A stretch of DNA of 64,000 bases from Pelatocladus maniniholoensis HA4357-MV3 (GTDB lineage: Bacteria > Cyanobacteriota > Cyanobacteriia > Cyanobacteriales > Nostocaceae). The position numbers were made by a program, and so were the translations under genes. The stretch covers positions 1 to 64,000 of the forward strand of contig JAHHHW010000055.1 in NCBI GenBank assembly GCA_019359115.1. The letters run 5' to 3'. The notes beneath the pieces are model-generated. The model was given only the letters and a program-made list of their open reading frames with translations, was not told the DNA's origin and searched no databases. Below are positions 25,401-32,273 of this stretch, in pieces; the stretch's first letter is position 1; the number at the start of each line of letters is the position of its first letter.

Positions 25401-28309
25401 TTACATGTAACCTCTCCACCGATTTACAAATTTGGGCAACCGGAGAAAACCCGGTATACTGGGGTTCACAAGAACGTGACCATATCGAAGTTAAACTCGA
25501 CAAACAAGAATTTAAACCTGGTGAAACTGCTACCGCTTTAATTCAATCTCCCTATCCCGAAGGTGAGTTATACTTTGCTGTCATCAAAGACAAACCCCTT
25601 TATCAACAAGTTATCAAAATTAAAGGCGGCGCACCACAAATTCAGTTTCCCGTTACTCCAGATATGTTACCAAATGCAGCCGTCGAAGTTGTGTTGGTGA
25701 GACAAGGTAAACCTCTTAATCAAGTCGAACCAGGTAGTATAGATAAACTTGTAAAAATTGGCTTTGCACCTTTTAAAGTCAACTTACAAGACAAGTATTT
25801 AAAGGTGGAAGTTACACCACAACTCACAACGATCGCACCAGGTACAGAACAAACTCTGCAACTAGAACTCCAAGACAACCAAGGAAACCCCGCCAAAGGA
25901 CAACTTACAATTATGGCGGTGAATGAAGCAGTACTGCAACTTTCTGGTTATCGTCCACCGGATCTTGTCAATACAGTATATGCCGAACAGGCGATCGCAA
26001 CTCGTTTTAGTGATAATCGTCCCCAAGTCGTCGTAGAACAAGCTTCTTTAGCTGAACCCAAAGGTTGGGGATACGGTGGTGGGCTATCTGCTGGTACTGC
26101 AAATACGCGCATCCGTAAAGATTTTCAAGCACTTGCTTACTACAACGGTTCTGTGATTACAGATGATGATGGGACAGCCCAAGTTACCTTTAAACTACCA
26201 GATGACTTAACTACGTGGCGAGTCATGGTTGTCGCTACCGACGGAAATCTGCGCTTTGGTAATGGCGAAAGTACTTTTGTGACGACAAAACCATTATTAA
26301 CTAACGCCATCCTACCACAATTTGCCCGTCCCGGCGATAACTTCCAAGCAGGTTTAACCGTGACAAACAACACTGGTAAGACCGGAAATCTCAATATTAA
26401 TGGTGAAGTTAGCGGTACAGTCCAGTTTACTGGCAAGAAATCTAATTGTAGAGACGTTACATGTAACGTCTCTACAACCACAAATTTGCAAACCCAAGCT
26501 TACCGCTTCCCCATAGTTGCAACTAATGTCGGAGAAAGTCAGATTCGCTTTACCACTCAGTTAAATAATACCGCCGTCGATGCCTTTGAAGTACCTTTGG
26601 AAATTCAGCCATTGACGATTACAGAACAAGTTGTAGAAACAGGCGTAACCAACAAACAAATCAAAATTCCTCTAAATGTCGAGAAAAATACCGTTCCGCA
26701 AGAAGGTGGTTTAGATATTCAATTAGCCAGTACCCTCATACCAGAAATTAAAGCACCAGCGCAGGAAGTTTGGCAGGATAACGACTTACCATTTGCAGAA
26801 CCTGCGGCGAGTCAGTTGCTAATTGCTGCTAATCTGCAAACTCTCTCGGAAGAATGGGGAGCGGGGAAAGGGGAAAGGGGAAAGGGGAAAAGGGACAAGG
26901 GGAACAATTTCTCCGTTAATATTTATCCCAATCCTCAATCCCCGATCCTCGATCCCCAAATCCGCCAAGCTGTTGAAAAATTACAAAAACTCCAACTTAG
27001 CGATGGTGGTTTTGCTGCTTTCCCAGGACAAGAAAAATCCGATCCTTGGATTTCTGCTTACACAGCAGAATCTTTAGCGACAGCAAATCAAGTCTTCCCT
27101 AATTTTATCGATACCACGATGGTGTCTCGCCTCAAAGGATATTTGCAAAAAATCCTGGCGAACCCCGGAAAATACGAGTTTTGCAAACAGCAACCCTGCA
27201 AAAGCCAAATGCAACTCAACGCTTTAATCGCTTTATCAGAATTAGGAGACAAACGCAATACTTTCGTTACAGATATTTATCAACAGCGCCAAGCTTTGGA
27301 TACAGTTACCCTGATTAAACTAGCGCGGTATTTATCCCAGTTGAGCGAATGGCAAGACGAGTCTCAGCTACTTTTAAAGCAGCTACAACAATATATATAT
27401 GAAACTGGTCGCACCGCAACTGTCAGTTTACCCCGCAGTTGGGGATGGATGAGTTCACCAACAACAGCGCAAGCGCAAGCTTTACGGTTGTTTATTTCCC
27501 AACAGGCTAAACCAGAAATCATCGATAGACTCTTGCAAAGTCTACTCTCACTGCGACGGGATGGCACGTGGCAAACTAGTTATGATAACGCTCAAGCGCT
27601 AACCGCTTTGGTAGAATACGCTCAACTAGAACCGACATCGCCGAATTTTGTTGCTACTGTGCAATTAGCTGGAAGGAAATTGGGAGAAGCAAAATTTACA
27701 CGCGGTAGTAATCCTAGTGCAGAGATCAAAGTGCCTATGGATAGATTACCCCGTGGACGTCATGATTTGCAACTGCAAAAATCCGGTCAAGGGAATTTGC
27801 ATTATCTCGTCGCCTACCGCTATCGCTTACAAGGAAATCAACCAGGTAGGTATAATGGGTTACGAGTGTCGCGGGCAATTCGCGGTATTGATGAGCAAAA
27901 AATCCTGCAAAAAACCAATATTTACGCTCTTGATAAACCATTGTCTTTAAAAACAGGTCAAGTTTTTGACATTGGTTTAGAAATCATTGCTGATCATCCT
28001 GTAGAGCATGTGGTGATTACAGATCCCCTCCCAGCAGGATTTGAGGCGGTAGATGAAAGTTTTCAAACAGCCAACTCTGCATTACAAACCCCTACCGATA
28101 GTTGGGAACTTGGGTATAAAACAATCTATCGCGATCGCATTGTTGCTTATGCAGATCACTTGGAACCCGGAGTTTACAACCTTAATTACTTAGTGCGTTC
28201 TGTGACACCTGGCACTTTCAGCTATCCCGGTGCAGAAGCACACCTGCAATACGCGCCAGAAGAATTTGGACGGGCGGCGGAGTCTAAATTGATACTGGAG
28301 GAGAAATAG
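22490..28309 (+). CDS. Alpha-2-macroglobulin family lipoprotein
   Basis: The 1939-residue protein has a lipoprotein signal with lipobox ITIAGC (Cys22). Many MG domains follow (Ig-like, including SDRQLYQPGEKAWLTGFADY), then the ANA-like region (RIRKDFQALAYYNGSV, DLTTWRVMVVATDG) and the TED alpha/alpha region. Such proteins trap proteases in the periplasm and work with PBP1C. The thioester motif CxEQ is missing: the equivalent place reads DLPFAEPAASQLL, so covalent trapping is not expected. Two palindromic insertions (about residues 967-976 and 1319-1329) and a GKGERGKGK-type insertion (about 1458-1475) are unusual for the family. Confidence 0.93.
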   Translation: MLIRVLIKFLLFFTLSITIAGCNIFGINAGKERLPEVAALPLPQLPAWIEQISPVGEAAPLNQVRIRFKEALIPIESLDSPEQQNLLQKFALEPPLPGQFRFLTPRMVGFQMDKALPKATRFQVTLKAGLTDLKNHRLEKDLAWTFNTEPIKLTNLPGKNPVEKSEAEPIDLQPKLQVTSNVELDLASVKEHVQLIPDGKNKGVGFKVELAKEDKPGESQDPLEKFDPSAKNWIYNLVPQQSLEKATNYRLEFAQGIRPAYGNLASDKSFVSKVSTYAPLAFQGIKFYGQPDAAGAYGRFVKGSPQLEFNNGLVADTAIENIQINPAPKSIPRLIQANDKNKIISINPYALEPTTNYTITIGGNLKDQFGQTLGKPVTVKYNTGDLAGDIWVPDGLNIFPAGKDLQLNIATVNLPEAKYKAAYRVVKPTDLVYFNSAYPKGDSNDLLPKLSDWQSFKVASKKNQSLEVNVPLREKLKSVTGMLAYGVQARTNKYQENGKNVWREPTTYGLVQLTNLGVFSQWFPDAGLIRVHHLADGSPVKAADIQIYPSKLEAKSRPQPVSCASGKTDENGSLRLQKEDLQQCFDSQQSFVTPPQLLVIARENQDWAFARTEEYSGAYGYGIYADWNDGKPVSRGVIFSDRQLYQPGEKAWLTGFADYLQNGVIQQDKNSAYQLTLVNSNGQKTDLGTKTTNEFGTFSVELPINKTQPLGYYTIEAKGQNGKEITGEFRVAEFKPPNFKVELNLDQEFALINQKVEANATSNYLFGAPTQGGKAKYFVTRQQANFVPKGWEEFSFGKQWFWPEEPPSITSDVLQTNTQLDANGKTSQTITVAKDLPYPMTYRVDVEVTDVSNLAVANSKTFTALPSDRLIGLKSNFVAEADKAFPIEVIVTDPTGKPLSGQRVRLELQQMKYNSVTQVVEGSRTPKNQVEYKTVGQTEVTSANNPQSVSLTPTESGSYRIRANFSDCRDVTCNLSTDLQIWATGENPVYWGSQERDHIEVKLDKQEFKPGETATALIQSPYPEGELYFAVIKDKPLYQQVIKIKGGAPQIQFPVTPDMLPNAAVEVVLVRQGKPLNQVEPGSIDKLVKIGFAPFKVNLQDKYLKVEVTPQLTTIAPGTEQTLQLELQDNQGNPAKGQLTIMAVNEAVLQLSGYRPPDLVNTVYAEQAIATRFSDNRPQVVVEQASLAEPKGWGYGGGLSAGTANTRIRKDFQALAYYNGSVITDDDGTAQVTFKLPDDLTTWRVMVVATDGNLRFGNGESTFVTTKPLLTNAILPQFARPGDNFQAGLTVTNNTGKTGNLNINGEVSGTVQFTGKKSNCRDVTCNVSTTTNLQTQAYRFPIVATNVGESQIRFTTQLNNTAVDAFEVPLEIQPLTITEQVVETGVTNKQIKIPLNVEKNTVPQEGGLDIQLASTLIPEIKAPAQEVWQDNDLPFAEPAASQLLIAANLQTLSEEWGAGKGERGKGKRDKGNNFSVNIYPNPQSPILDPQIRQAVEKLQKLQLSDGGFAAFPGQEKSDPWISAYTAESLATANQVFPNFIDTTMVSRLKGYLQKILANPGKYEFCKQQPCKSQMQLNALIALSELGDKRNTFVTDIYQQRQALDTVTLIKLARYLSQLSEWQDESQLLLKQLQQYIYETGRTATVSLPRSWGWMSSPTTAQAQALRLFISQQAKPEIIDRLLQSLLSLRRDGTWQTSYDNAQALTALVEYAQLEPTSPNFVATVQLAGRKLGEAKFTRGSNPSAEIKVPMDRLPRGRHDLQLQKSGQGNLHYLVAYRYRLQGNQPGRYNGLRVSRAIRGIDEQKILQKTNIYALDKPLSLKTGQVFDIGLEIIADHPVEHVVITDPLPAGFEAVDESFQTANSALQTPTDSWELGYKTIYRDRIVAYADHLEPGVYNLNYLVRSVTPGTFSYPGAEAHLQYAPEEFGRAAESKLILEEK
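25391..25420 (+). repeat. Palindromic element in the macroglobulin gene (copy 1, degenerate)
   Basis: TGTAGAGACGTTACATGTAA with degenerate downstream arm encodes CRDVTCNLS. Its left half is identical to copy 2 and the frame is the same. Confidence 0.75.
26446..26477 (+). repeat. Perfect 32-bp palindrome in the macroglobulin gene (copy 2)
   Basis: The half-site TTGTAGAGACGTTACA is followed directly by its exact reverse complement. It is translated in frame as [11 protein letters not shown]. Confidence 0.85.
26852..26958 (+). repeat. Purine-rich intergenic-type repeat inside the macroglobulin gene
   Basis: GGGGAAAGGGGAAAGG-type units are followed by AATCCTCAATCCCCGATCC-type units. They encode a low-complexity linker (GAGKGERGKGKRDKGNN, then YPNPQSPILDPQ). 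The same type of sequence fills the gaps at 62100-62290 and 60140-60260. Confidence 0.7.
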
Positions 28310-28409
28310 TTAAAAGAGCGATTCTCCAAAGGAGACGCTACGCGAACGCTTGATTGTTGAACAATACCAGATGTGAACAGAGCTATGGCACTTTTGCAAT
28401 TTATATGTG

Positions 28410-29183
28410 TTAGTTCTTTGAACGTCGAAACCGATTCACCAACTCTTCTTGCGACAATTGCAACAGCAAACGAGTATATTCCTCCGGTGGTAACTCTAGC
28501 AAAGCTGGGATAATCGCAACAAGCTGATCATTGAGTTCACCAAAACGCGCCTTGAGCAAATTTTCCACTACAAGGCGTTGTCCCTGCTCAATCCCCTGCT
28601 CAATCCCCTGCTCAATCCCCTGCTCAATCCCTCGGCGTTCTGTCTGTTCTTCCCATTTTAAATAAGCTTGTGATAATGTCATAATCAACTCCCGATCTTC
28701 TTCATCTTGATCTGTGCTTATCTCTATGTTAATCTTCCAGTTTGCCAGTAGCCTTAATGCTGTGGAACGCCAAGGATCATCGTTAGGTAAAGCAATTACC
28801 TCATCAATTGCTTGTTTCTGTACAGCACCTTTACCCAAAATTCTCAACCAGAGTGTTTCCTGATTACGGGGTAACTGGTTGATGGCGATAATCGCTGTCT
28901 TCAAATAATCTGGTAAAAAGTAGACTCCTTCTAACCAAGAATCACGTACTTTGCCACCAAATCCGTTAATCATGGAATCTGAGGCTGAAGATGCAAGAAT
29001 CCACAATTGCGGAAGTTCAGTTTCAGGAATGTTACGTTGTTCTTCTCGTTTGGCTTTGCGCTGAGAGTCAGCGTGTACCAGAAATAATTTCAGTAAGCAA
29101 TTTCGTATTTCTGTTGGCGTGGGTTGGTTGCGGAACGGTTCGATAAAACAGGGAGTAGTAGCCATTCTACCCAGTAAACCCAA
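28410..29183 (-). CDS. Rpn/DUF4351-like protein with GIEQ repeats
   Basis: The 257-residue frame contains ELPQLWILASSASDSMINGF, LRILGKGAVQKQAIDEV and a C-terminal DUF4351-like end (VVENLLKARFGELNDQLV, then ALLELPPEEYTRLLLQL). Four GIEQ repeats at about 189-204, encoded by a 12-bp direct repeat, form a flexible or helical linker. Related cyanobacterial proteins belong to putative transposase or PD-(D/E)XK nuclease groups, and the N-terminal nuclease part seems absent here. The start is uncertain: TTG at 29183 with the frame open upstream to a TGA at about 29210. Truncation is possible. Confidence 0.65.
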   Translation of the reverse strand: MGLLGRMATTPCFIEPFRNQPTPTEIRNCLLKLFLVHADSQRKAKREEQRNIPETELPQLWILASSASDSMINGFGGKVRDSWLEGVYFLPDYLKTAIIAINQLPRNQETLWLRILGKGAVQKQAIDEVIALPNDDPWRSTALRLLANWKINIEISTDQDEEDRELIMTLSQAYLKWEEQTERRGIEQGIEQGIEQGIEQGQRLVVENLLKARFGELNDQLVAIIPALLELPPEEYTRLLLQLSQEELVNRFRRSKN

Positions 29184-29320
29184 GTCTACAGGATTAGTTG
29201 CCTCGTAACATCATTTGAGAATCCCTGCGGCTTTAGTCCAGGGAGTACGTCAATAAAGTATTAAGCCGAGATGCTTTCCAAGTGCTATGGCTACTACTGG
29301 TATGGGAAACAATATTATTT
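29184..29320. other. Short gap before the TM2 gene end
   Basis: This holds a possible upstream remnant of the DUF4351-like frame (open to about 29210) and a segment (GCCGAGATGCT) that recurs at 29926-29936. Confidence 0.3.
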
Positions 29321-29755
29321 TTACCAACAAGATGAAAATGGTTCTCTACTTTTTCTCAAAATACCTTTAAATTCTTCGTCAGAAATAACAAGATAGTGAA
29401 CACCAAAGACTAATGCCACAATTGCAGGGATGTATGTCCAACAGAACAGTATGGAAATTAATCCCCATCCCCATGCACCAAGATAGAAATAGTGAACACC
29501 AAATCCACCTAGCAGAATTGCTAGAAGACCTGCTGAAACTCGGGATTTTGGTGTTTTGATTTGTTGAGATGCCGTAGGATCTGAATAGATTGCTAAAGCT
29601 TTACTACCATCTGTATCAAAATCAACTCTAATACCCTGCTCAGGAACAGTTGACAACTTCCAATCTGAGCCGCTGAATTCATATCTTTTTCCATCATCAC
29701 CAGAAATCACACCCTGGTTGGTCTGGATAGAGAAGTTTAAAATTGTACCTCGCAT
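29321..29755 (-). CDS. TM2-domain membrane protein
   Basis: The 144-residue protein has an N-terminal cold-shock-like beta domain (MRGTILNFSIQTNQGVISGD, then GKRYEFSGSDW) at 1-60. The TM2 domain follows at about 70-130 (KSRVSAGLLAILLGGFGVHYF, YLGAWGWGLISILFCWTYIP). This combination occurs in many bacteria; the function is unknown. It is transcribed away from the synthetase gene, sharing the gap at 29756-30008. Confidence 0.85.
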   Translation of the reverse strand: MRGTILNFSIQTNQGVISGDDGKRYEFSGSDWKLSTVPEQGIRVDFDTDGSKALAIYSDPTASQQIKTPKSRVSAGLLAILLGGFGVHYFYLGAWGWGLISILFCWTYIPAIVALVFGVHYLVISDEEFKGILRKSREPFSSCW

Positions 29756-29843
29756 ATAGACATACCTCGTTTCTACATTTTTTGCTTAAGTTTAGAAAGT
29801 GGCTATATGTAAAAAATATAACCAAAGCAAACCTTGGATAACC

Positions 29844-29863
29844 AAGTATTATAATTAATACTT
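29844..29863. promoter_or_regulatory. Perfect 20-bp palindrome upstream of the TM2 gene and synthetase leader
   Basis: AAGTATTA, TAAT, TAATACTT forms a symmetric site between the divergent promoters. It has the shape of an operator; no regulator is identified. Confidence 0.45.
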
Positions 29864-29942
29864 TTAATATTGGCATCACCGTAGTTGGGTAGCAGAACTA
29901 GATGGTATCGAGCTATGGTATGGAGCCGAGATGCTACAAAGC

Positions 29943-29970
29943 TTGACACTCAGCAGAGATTTGTTTTAAT
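29943..29970 (+). promoter_or_regulatory. Sigma70-type promoter of the ThrRS leader
   Basis: TTGACA at 29943-29948 and TTTAAT at 29965-29970 are separated by 16 bases. Transcription would start near 29977, about 32 bases before the first leader frame. This is by inspection only. Confidence 0.55.
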
Positions 29971-30008
29971 GGAATTAAGTGGGCAATATTTAAAGTTTTT
30001 AAATCACC

Positions 30009-30068
30009 ATGCAAGTAAACGTCCGCCGAACAACTACCACCACTACTACCAACTCAGGAGAGTTGTGA
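30009..30068 (+). CDS. Leader peptide 1 (19 residues, seven Thr in a row)
   Basis: The frame ATG to TGA reads MQVNVRRTTTTTTTNSGEL. Seven consecutive Thr codons (30030-30050: ACA, ACT, ACC, ACC, ACT, ACT, ACC) precede a terminator by about 57 bases. This is the layout of attenuator leader peptides: translation slows when threonyl-tRNA is scarce. The Shine-Dalgarno sequence is not obvious. Confidence 0.7.
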   Translation: MQVNVRRTTTTTTTNSGEL

Positions 30069-30106
30069 GGCGATCGCGTTGACTTGAAATTCGATAGCAT
30101 CAAATC

Positions 30107-30145
30107 AACCCTCCAGATAGTATCTCGGAGGGTTTTGAGTTTTTA
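30107..30145 (+). terminator. Attenuator terminator 1
   Basis: AACCCTCC (30107-30114) pairs with GGAGGGTT (30127-30134), extended by AGATA/TATCT. It is followed by TT, GAG and TTTTT. GGAGAGTT at 30057-30064 can pair with the 5' arm at seven of eight positions. ACAACT (30030-30035) can pair with AGTTGT (30061-30066). Confidence 0.75.
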
Positions 30146-30171
30146 CGGTCATCCAAATTAGGAAAAAACAT

Positions 30172-30237
30172 ATGTTTATTTGTCGGTTTGTTCACCTCAC
30201 TACCACTACCACCACAATCGCGCCTGGAGGGACGTGA
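30172..30237 (+). CDS. Leader peptide 2 (21 residues, six Thr in a row)
   Basis: The frame reads MFICRFVHLTTTTTTIAPGGT. Six consecutive Thr codons are at 30199-30216. AGGA lies about nine bases before the ATG. It is the second module of the same design and ends in a stop codon embedded in GTGAGG, as in leader 1. Confidence 0.7.
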   Translation: MFICRFVHLTTTTTTIAPGGT

Positions 30238-30270
30238 GGATAGATGCTGTGTGCAATCGAGACTCAATCG

Positions 30271-30302
30271 CCCCTCTAGGTCAAATCTAGAGGGGTTTTT
30301 TA
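30271..30302 (+). terminator. Attenuator terminator 2
   Basis: CCCCTCTAG (30271-30279) pairs perfectly with CTAGAGGGG (30287-30295) and is followed by a seven-base T-run. It stands 36 bases before the synthetase ATG. GAGGG (30227-30231) can compete for the 5' arm. CCTCAC (30195-30200) can pair with GTGAGG (30234-30239). Confidence 0.85.
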
Positions 30303-30337
30303 TTAGTAAAAAACATTGATTTACAGGAGATACAACC

Positions 30338-31534
30338 ATGTCTGATCATCGAGAACTAGCAAGAGTAATGGATCTATTTCACTTTGAAGAACATAGTCCG
30401 GGGATGATTTTTTGGCATCCCATTGGGTTAAAGTTGTTGCGGCTGATTGAAGACTTTATGCGAAAGGTTTACCAAGACCATAATTTTGCAGAAGTGCGAT
30501 CGCCAGTAGCATTGAATCGGTCACTTTGGGAACTTTCCGGACACTGGCAAAAGTTCCGTAAAAACATGTTTATTGTAGGTAGTTCGGATGCAGAAGAAGA
30601 ACCAGATTATGCATTGAAACCCATGTCCTGTCCAGCACACATCGCGATTTACAAATCCCACAAACGCAGTTATCGAGAAATACCAATGCGATTTATGGAA
30701 TTTGGTATGGCTCATCGCAACGAACCTTCCGGGACGCTATCTGGTTGTATGCGTCTGCGCCAGTTTGTCCAGGATGATGCTCATATCTTTTGTCGGGAAG
30801 GCGATATTAGAAATGAGATTGGCAATTTTCTGAGCATGGTCAAACAGGTTTATGCAGCCTTTGGATATAATCACTTTTCAATTCGGATTGCTCTGCGACC
30901 AGAACAACGTCTTGGCTCAGATGAACAATGGGATCGGGCTGAGTCTGCATTGATTGAAGCAGTCCAAGCACTGGGTTACGCCTATGAACTCGCGCCTGGT
31001 GAAGGATCTTTCTACAGTCCCAAAATTGAAATCAGTATGCAAGATCATCTGGGAAGATTGTGGCAATGTGGTACGATTCAAGTCGATTTTAACTTTCCTC
31101 AACCTTTTGATTTGTCCTTTGTCAATCAAAAAGGAGATTTAGAGCAAGTAGTGATCTTGCATCAAGCAATTCTGGGTTCTTTGGAACGCTGGATTGGGAT
31201 CTTGTTGGAAAACCATAATGGAGTTTTACCACTGTGGGTTGCTCCTGTGCAAATTGCCGTGGCTTCAGTTTCTGAAAAATCTGCGGATTGGGCAGAAGTG
31301 ATTTTCAAAAGGCTAAAACAGATCGGGGTGAGAGTAGAATTGCATGTGAGCGATCGCACGATTGCCAAAAAGATTCGAGAACTATCTGCACGTAAAATTC
31401 CACTGATTGCTGTGGTTGGCGAAAAAGAAGCAATGAATCAATCTCTCAACTTGCGTCGTTTGGGAATTTCTGGACAGCAGGAAATTCAGCTTGCTAAGTT
31501 AGAAGCAGAATTGATCCCAATACTGTTCGGATAA
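30338..31534 (+). CDS. thrS: Threonyl-tRNA synthetase paralogue lacking TGS and editing domains
   Basis: The 398-residue protein starts directly at the class II catalytic core. The core has LKPMSCPAHIAIYKSH (zinc Cys), EFGMAHRNEPSGTLSG (motif 2), FVQDDAHIFC (zinc His) and VILHQAILGSLERWIGIL (third ligand and motif 3). The anticodon-binding domain follows (about 300-398). The N-terminal TGS and editing domains, about 230 residues in full-length bacterial ThrRS, are absent. It should make threonyl-tRNA but cannot clear mischarged Ser. Anabaena is known to carry two ThrRS, one without editing, and this looks like that type. AGGAGA lies seven bases before the ATG. Confidence 0.93.
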   Translation: MSDHRELARVMDLFHFEEHSPGMIFWHPIGLKLLRLIEDFMRKVYQDHNFAEVRSPVALNRSLWELSGHWQKFRKNMFIVGSSDAEEEPDYALKPMSCPAHIAIYKSHKRSYREIPMRFMEFGMAHRNEPSGTLSGCMRLRQFVQDDAHIFCREGDIRNEIGNFLSMVKQVYAAFGYNHFSIRIALRPEQRLGSDEQWDRAESALIEAVQALGYAYELAPGEGSFYSPKIEISMQDHLGRLWQCGTIQVDFNFPQPFDLSFVNQKGDLEQVVILHQAILGSLERWIGILLENHNGVLPLWVAPVQIAVASVSEKSADWAEVIFKRLKQIGVRVELHVSDRTIAKKIRELSARKIPLIAVVGEKEAMNQSLNLRRLGISGQQEIQLAKLEAELIPILFG

Positions 31535-31942
31535 GCGGTACTTTAGGAATGACCAAAATTTGTTCGCTACACACTGAAGCAAAATTCCAGCTATGTCAGC
31601 ATTAATTTAAAGATGAGTAACTAGACGCAAATAAACACAACTACTTTGACTGGGTGTATCAGGATGGGGGTAAGCGATTAAATCTGCCTCTGTACCTCAC
31701 ACCCAGCCTTCTTCAGTCAGCTTTATTAGAAGCTCTAGTTCTCATATCGTTATCTCTTCCTTGTCTTCAAGATAGTCAATCACGGGAAAATCCCATAACC
31801 TGTGCATGATAAATATGACTTTTCCTACACCTCTACACCCTATTTTCAAGCTATCCCCTCAAGGAAAAATCACACCGGGATGAAAATCTATTCCCCAATC
31901 CCCAATCCCTGATCCTTGATCCCTAACCCTACTTACAAGATA
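31535..31942. other. Gap after the ThrRS gene
   Basis: A 62-codon open frame without start (31621-31809, including NYFDWVYQDGGKRLNLP) may be a remnant. The segment 31882-31926 is a copy of the CCCCAATCCCCAATCC-type repeat. No clear terminator for the synthetase gene is visible. Confidence 0.3.
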
Positions 31943-32240
31943 AGACCTCTTGCAAAAATATTTTTACCCCACCCTAACCCTCCCCGTTTACGGGGCTGCG
32001 GTGTACACAGAAGTCTTATAAAGTTGCCTAGTAGCGTTTTGATCCCCCCTAACCCCCCTTAAAAAAGGGGGAACTAGAATCAAAGTCCCCCTTTTTTCTA
32101 GCGTAGCGGCGCGCCAGCGCGGGGATTTAGGGGGATCAGAGGATTTATGTGTACACCGCAGGTTTACGGGGAGGGAACTAAATCTTCCCCCCGTGAACGG
32201 GGGGATTGAGGGGGGTTCATTCGACTTTTGCAAGAGGTCT
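31943..32240. mobile_element. MITE with 15-bp terminal repeats, interrupted by a second MITE
   Basis: The ends AGACCTCTTGCAAAA and TTTTGCAAGAGGTCT are perfect inverted repeats. Without the insertion at 31996-32171 the element is about 122 bases long and closely matches the copy at 53835-53958. It ends 33 bases before the next gene's ATG. A TA flank is present, as in IS630/Tc1-type elements. Confidence 0.8.
31996..32161. mobile_element. Nested MITE with 14-bp terminal repeats and a 10-bp target duplication
   Basis: CTGCGGTGTACACA begins the element and TGTGTACACCGCAG ends it. GTTTACGGGG occurs directly on both sides (31986-31995 and 32162-32171). The interior holds C-rich and G-rich complementary tracts and no coding frame. 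Confidence 0.85.
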
Positions 32241-32273
32241 ATAGAGGATTTCTCAAGTTAATACGAGGTTTCT

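Noticed and set aside
29885-30082. 65-residue frame covering leader 1
   Set aside because: Different frame from the Thr-run leader; rich in Arg and His/Tyr without a recognisable fold. The leader structure explains the region better.
30009-30337. T-box riboswitch
   Set aside because: No T-box bulge sequence (AGGGTGGNACCGCG) is present, and the Thr-codon runs are inside short ATG-stop frames, so leader-peptide attenuation fits better.
31621-31809. 62-codon open frame after the ThrRS gene
   Set aside because: No start codon and only a short protein-like stretch; kept only as a remark on the gap.
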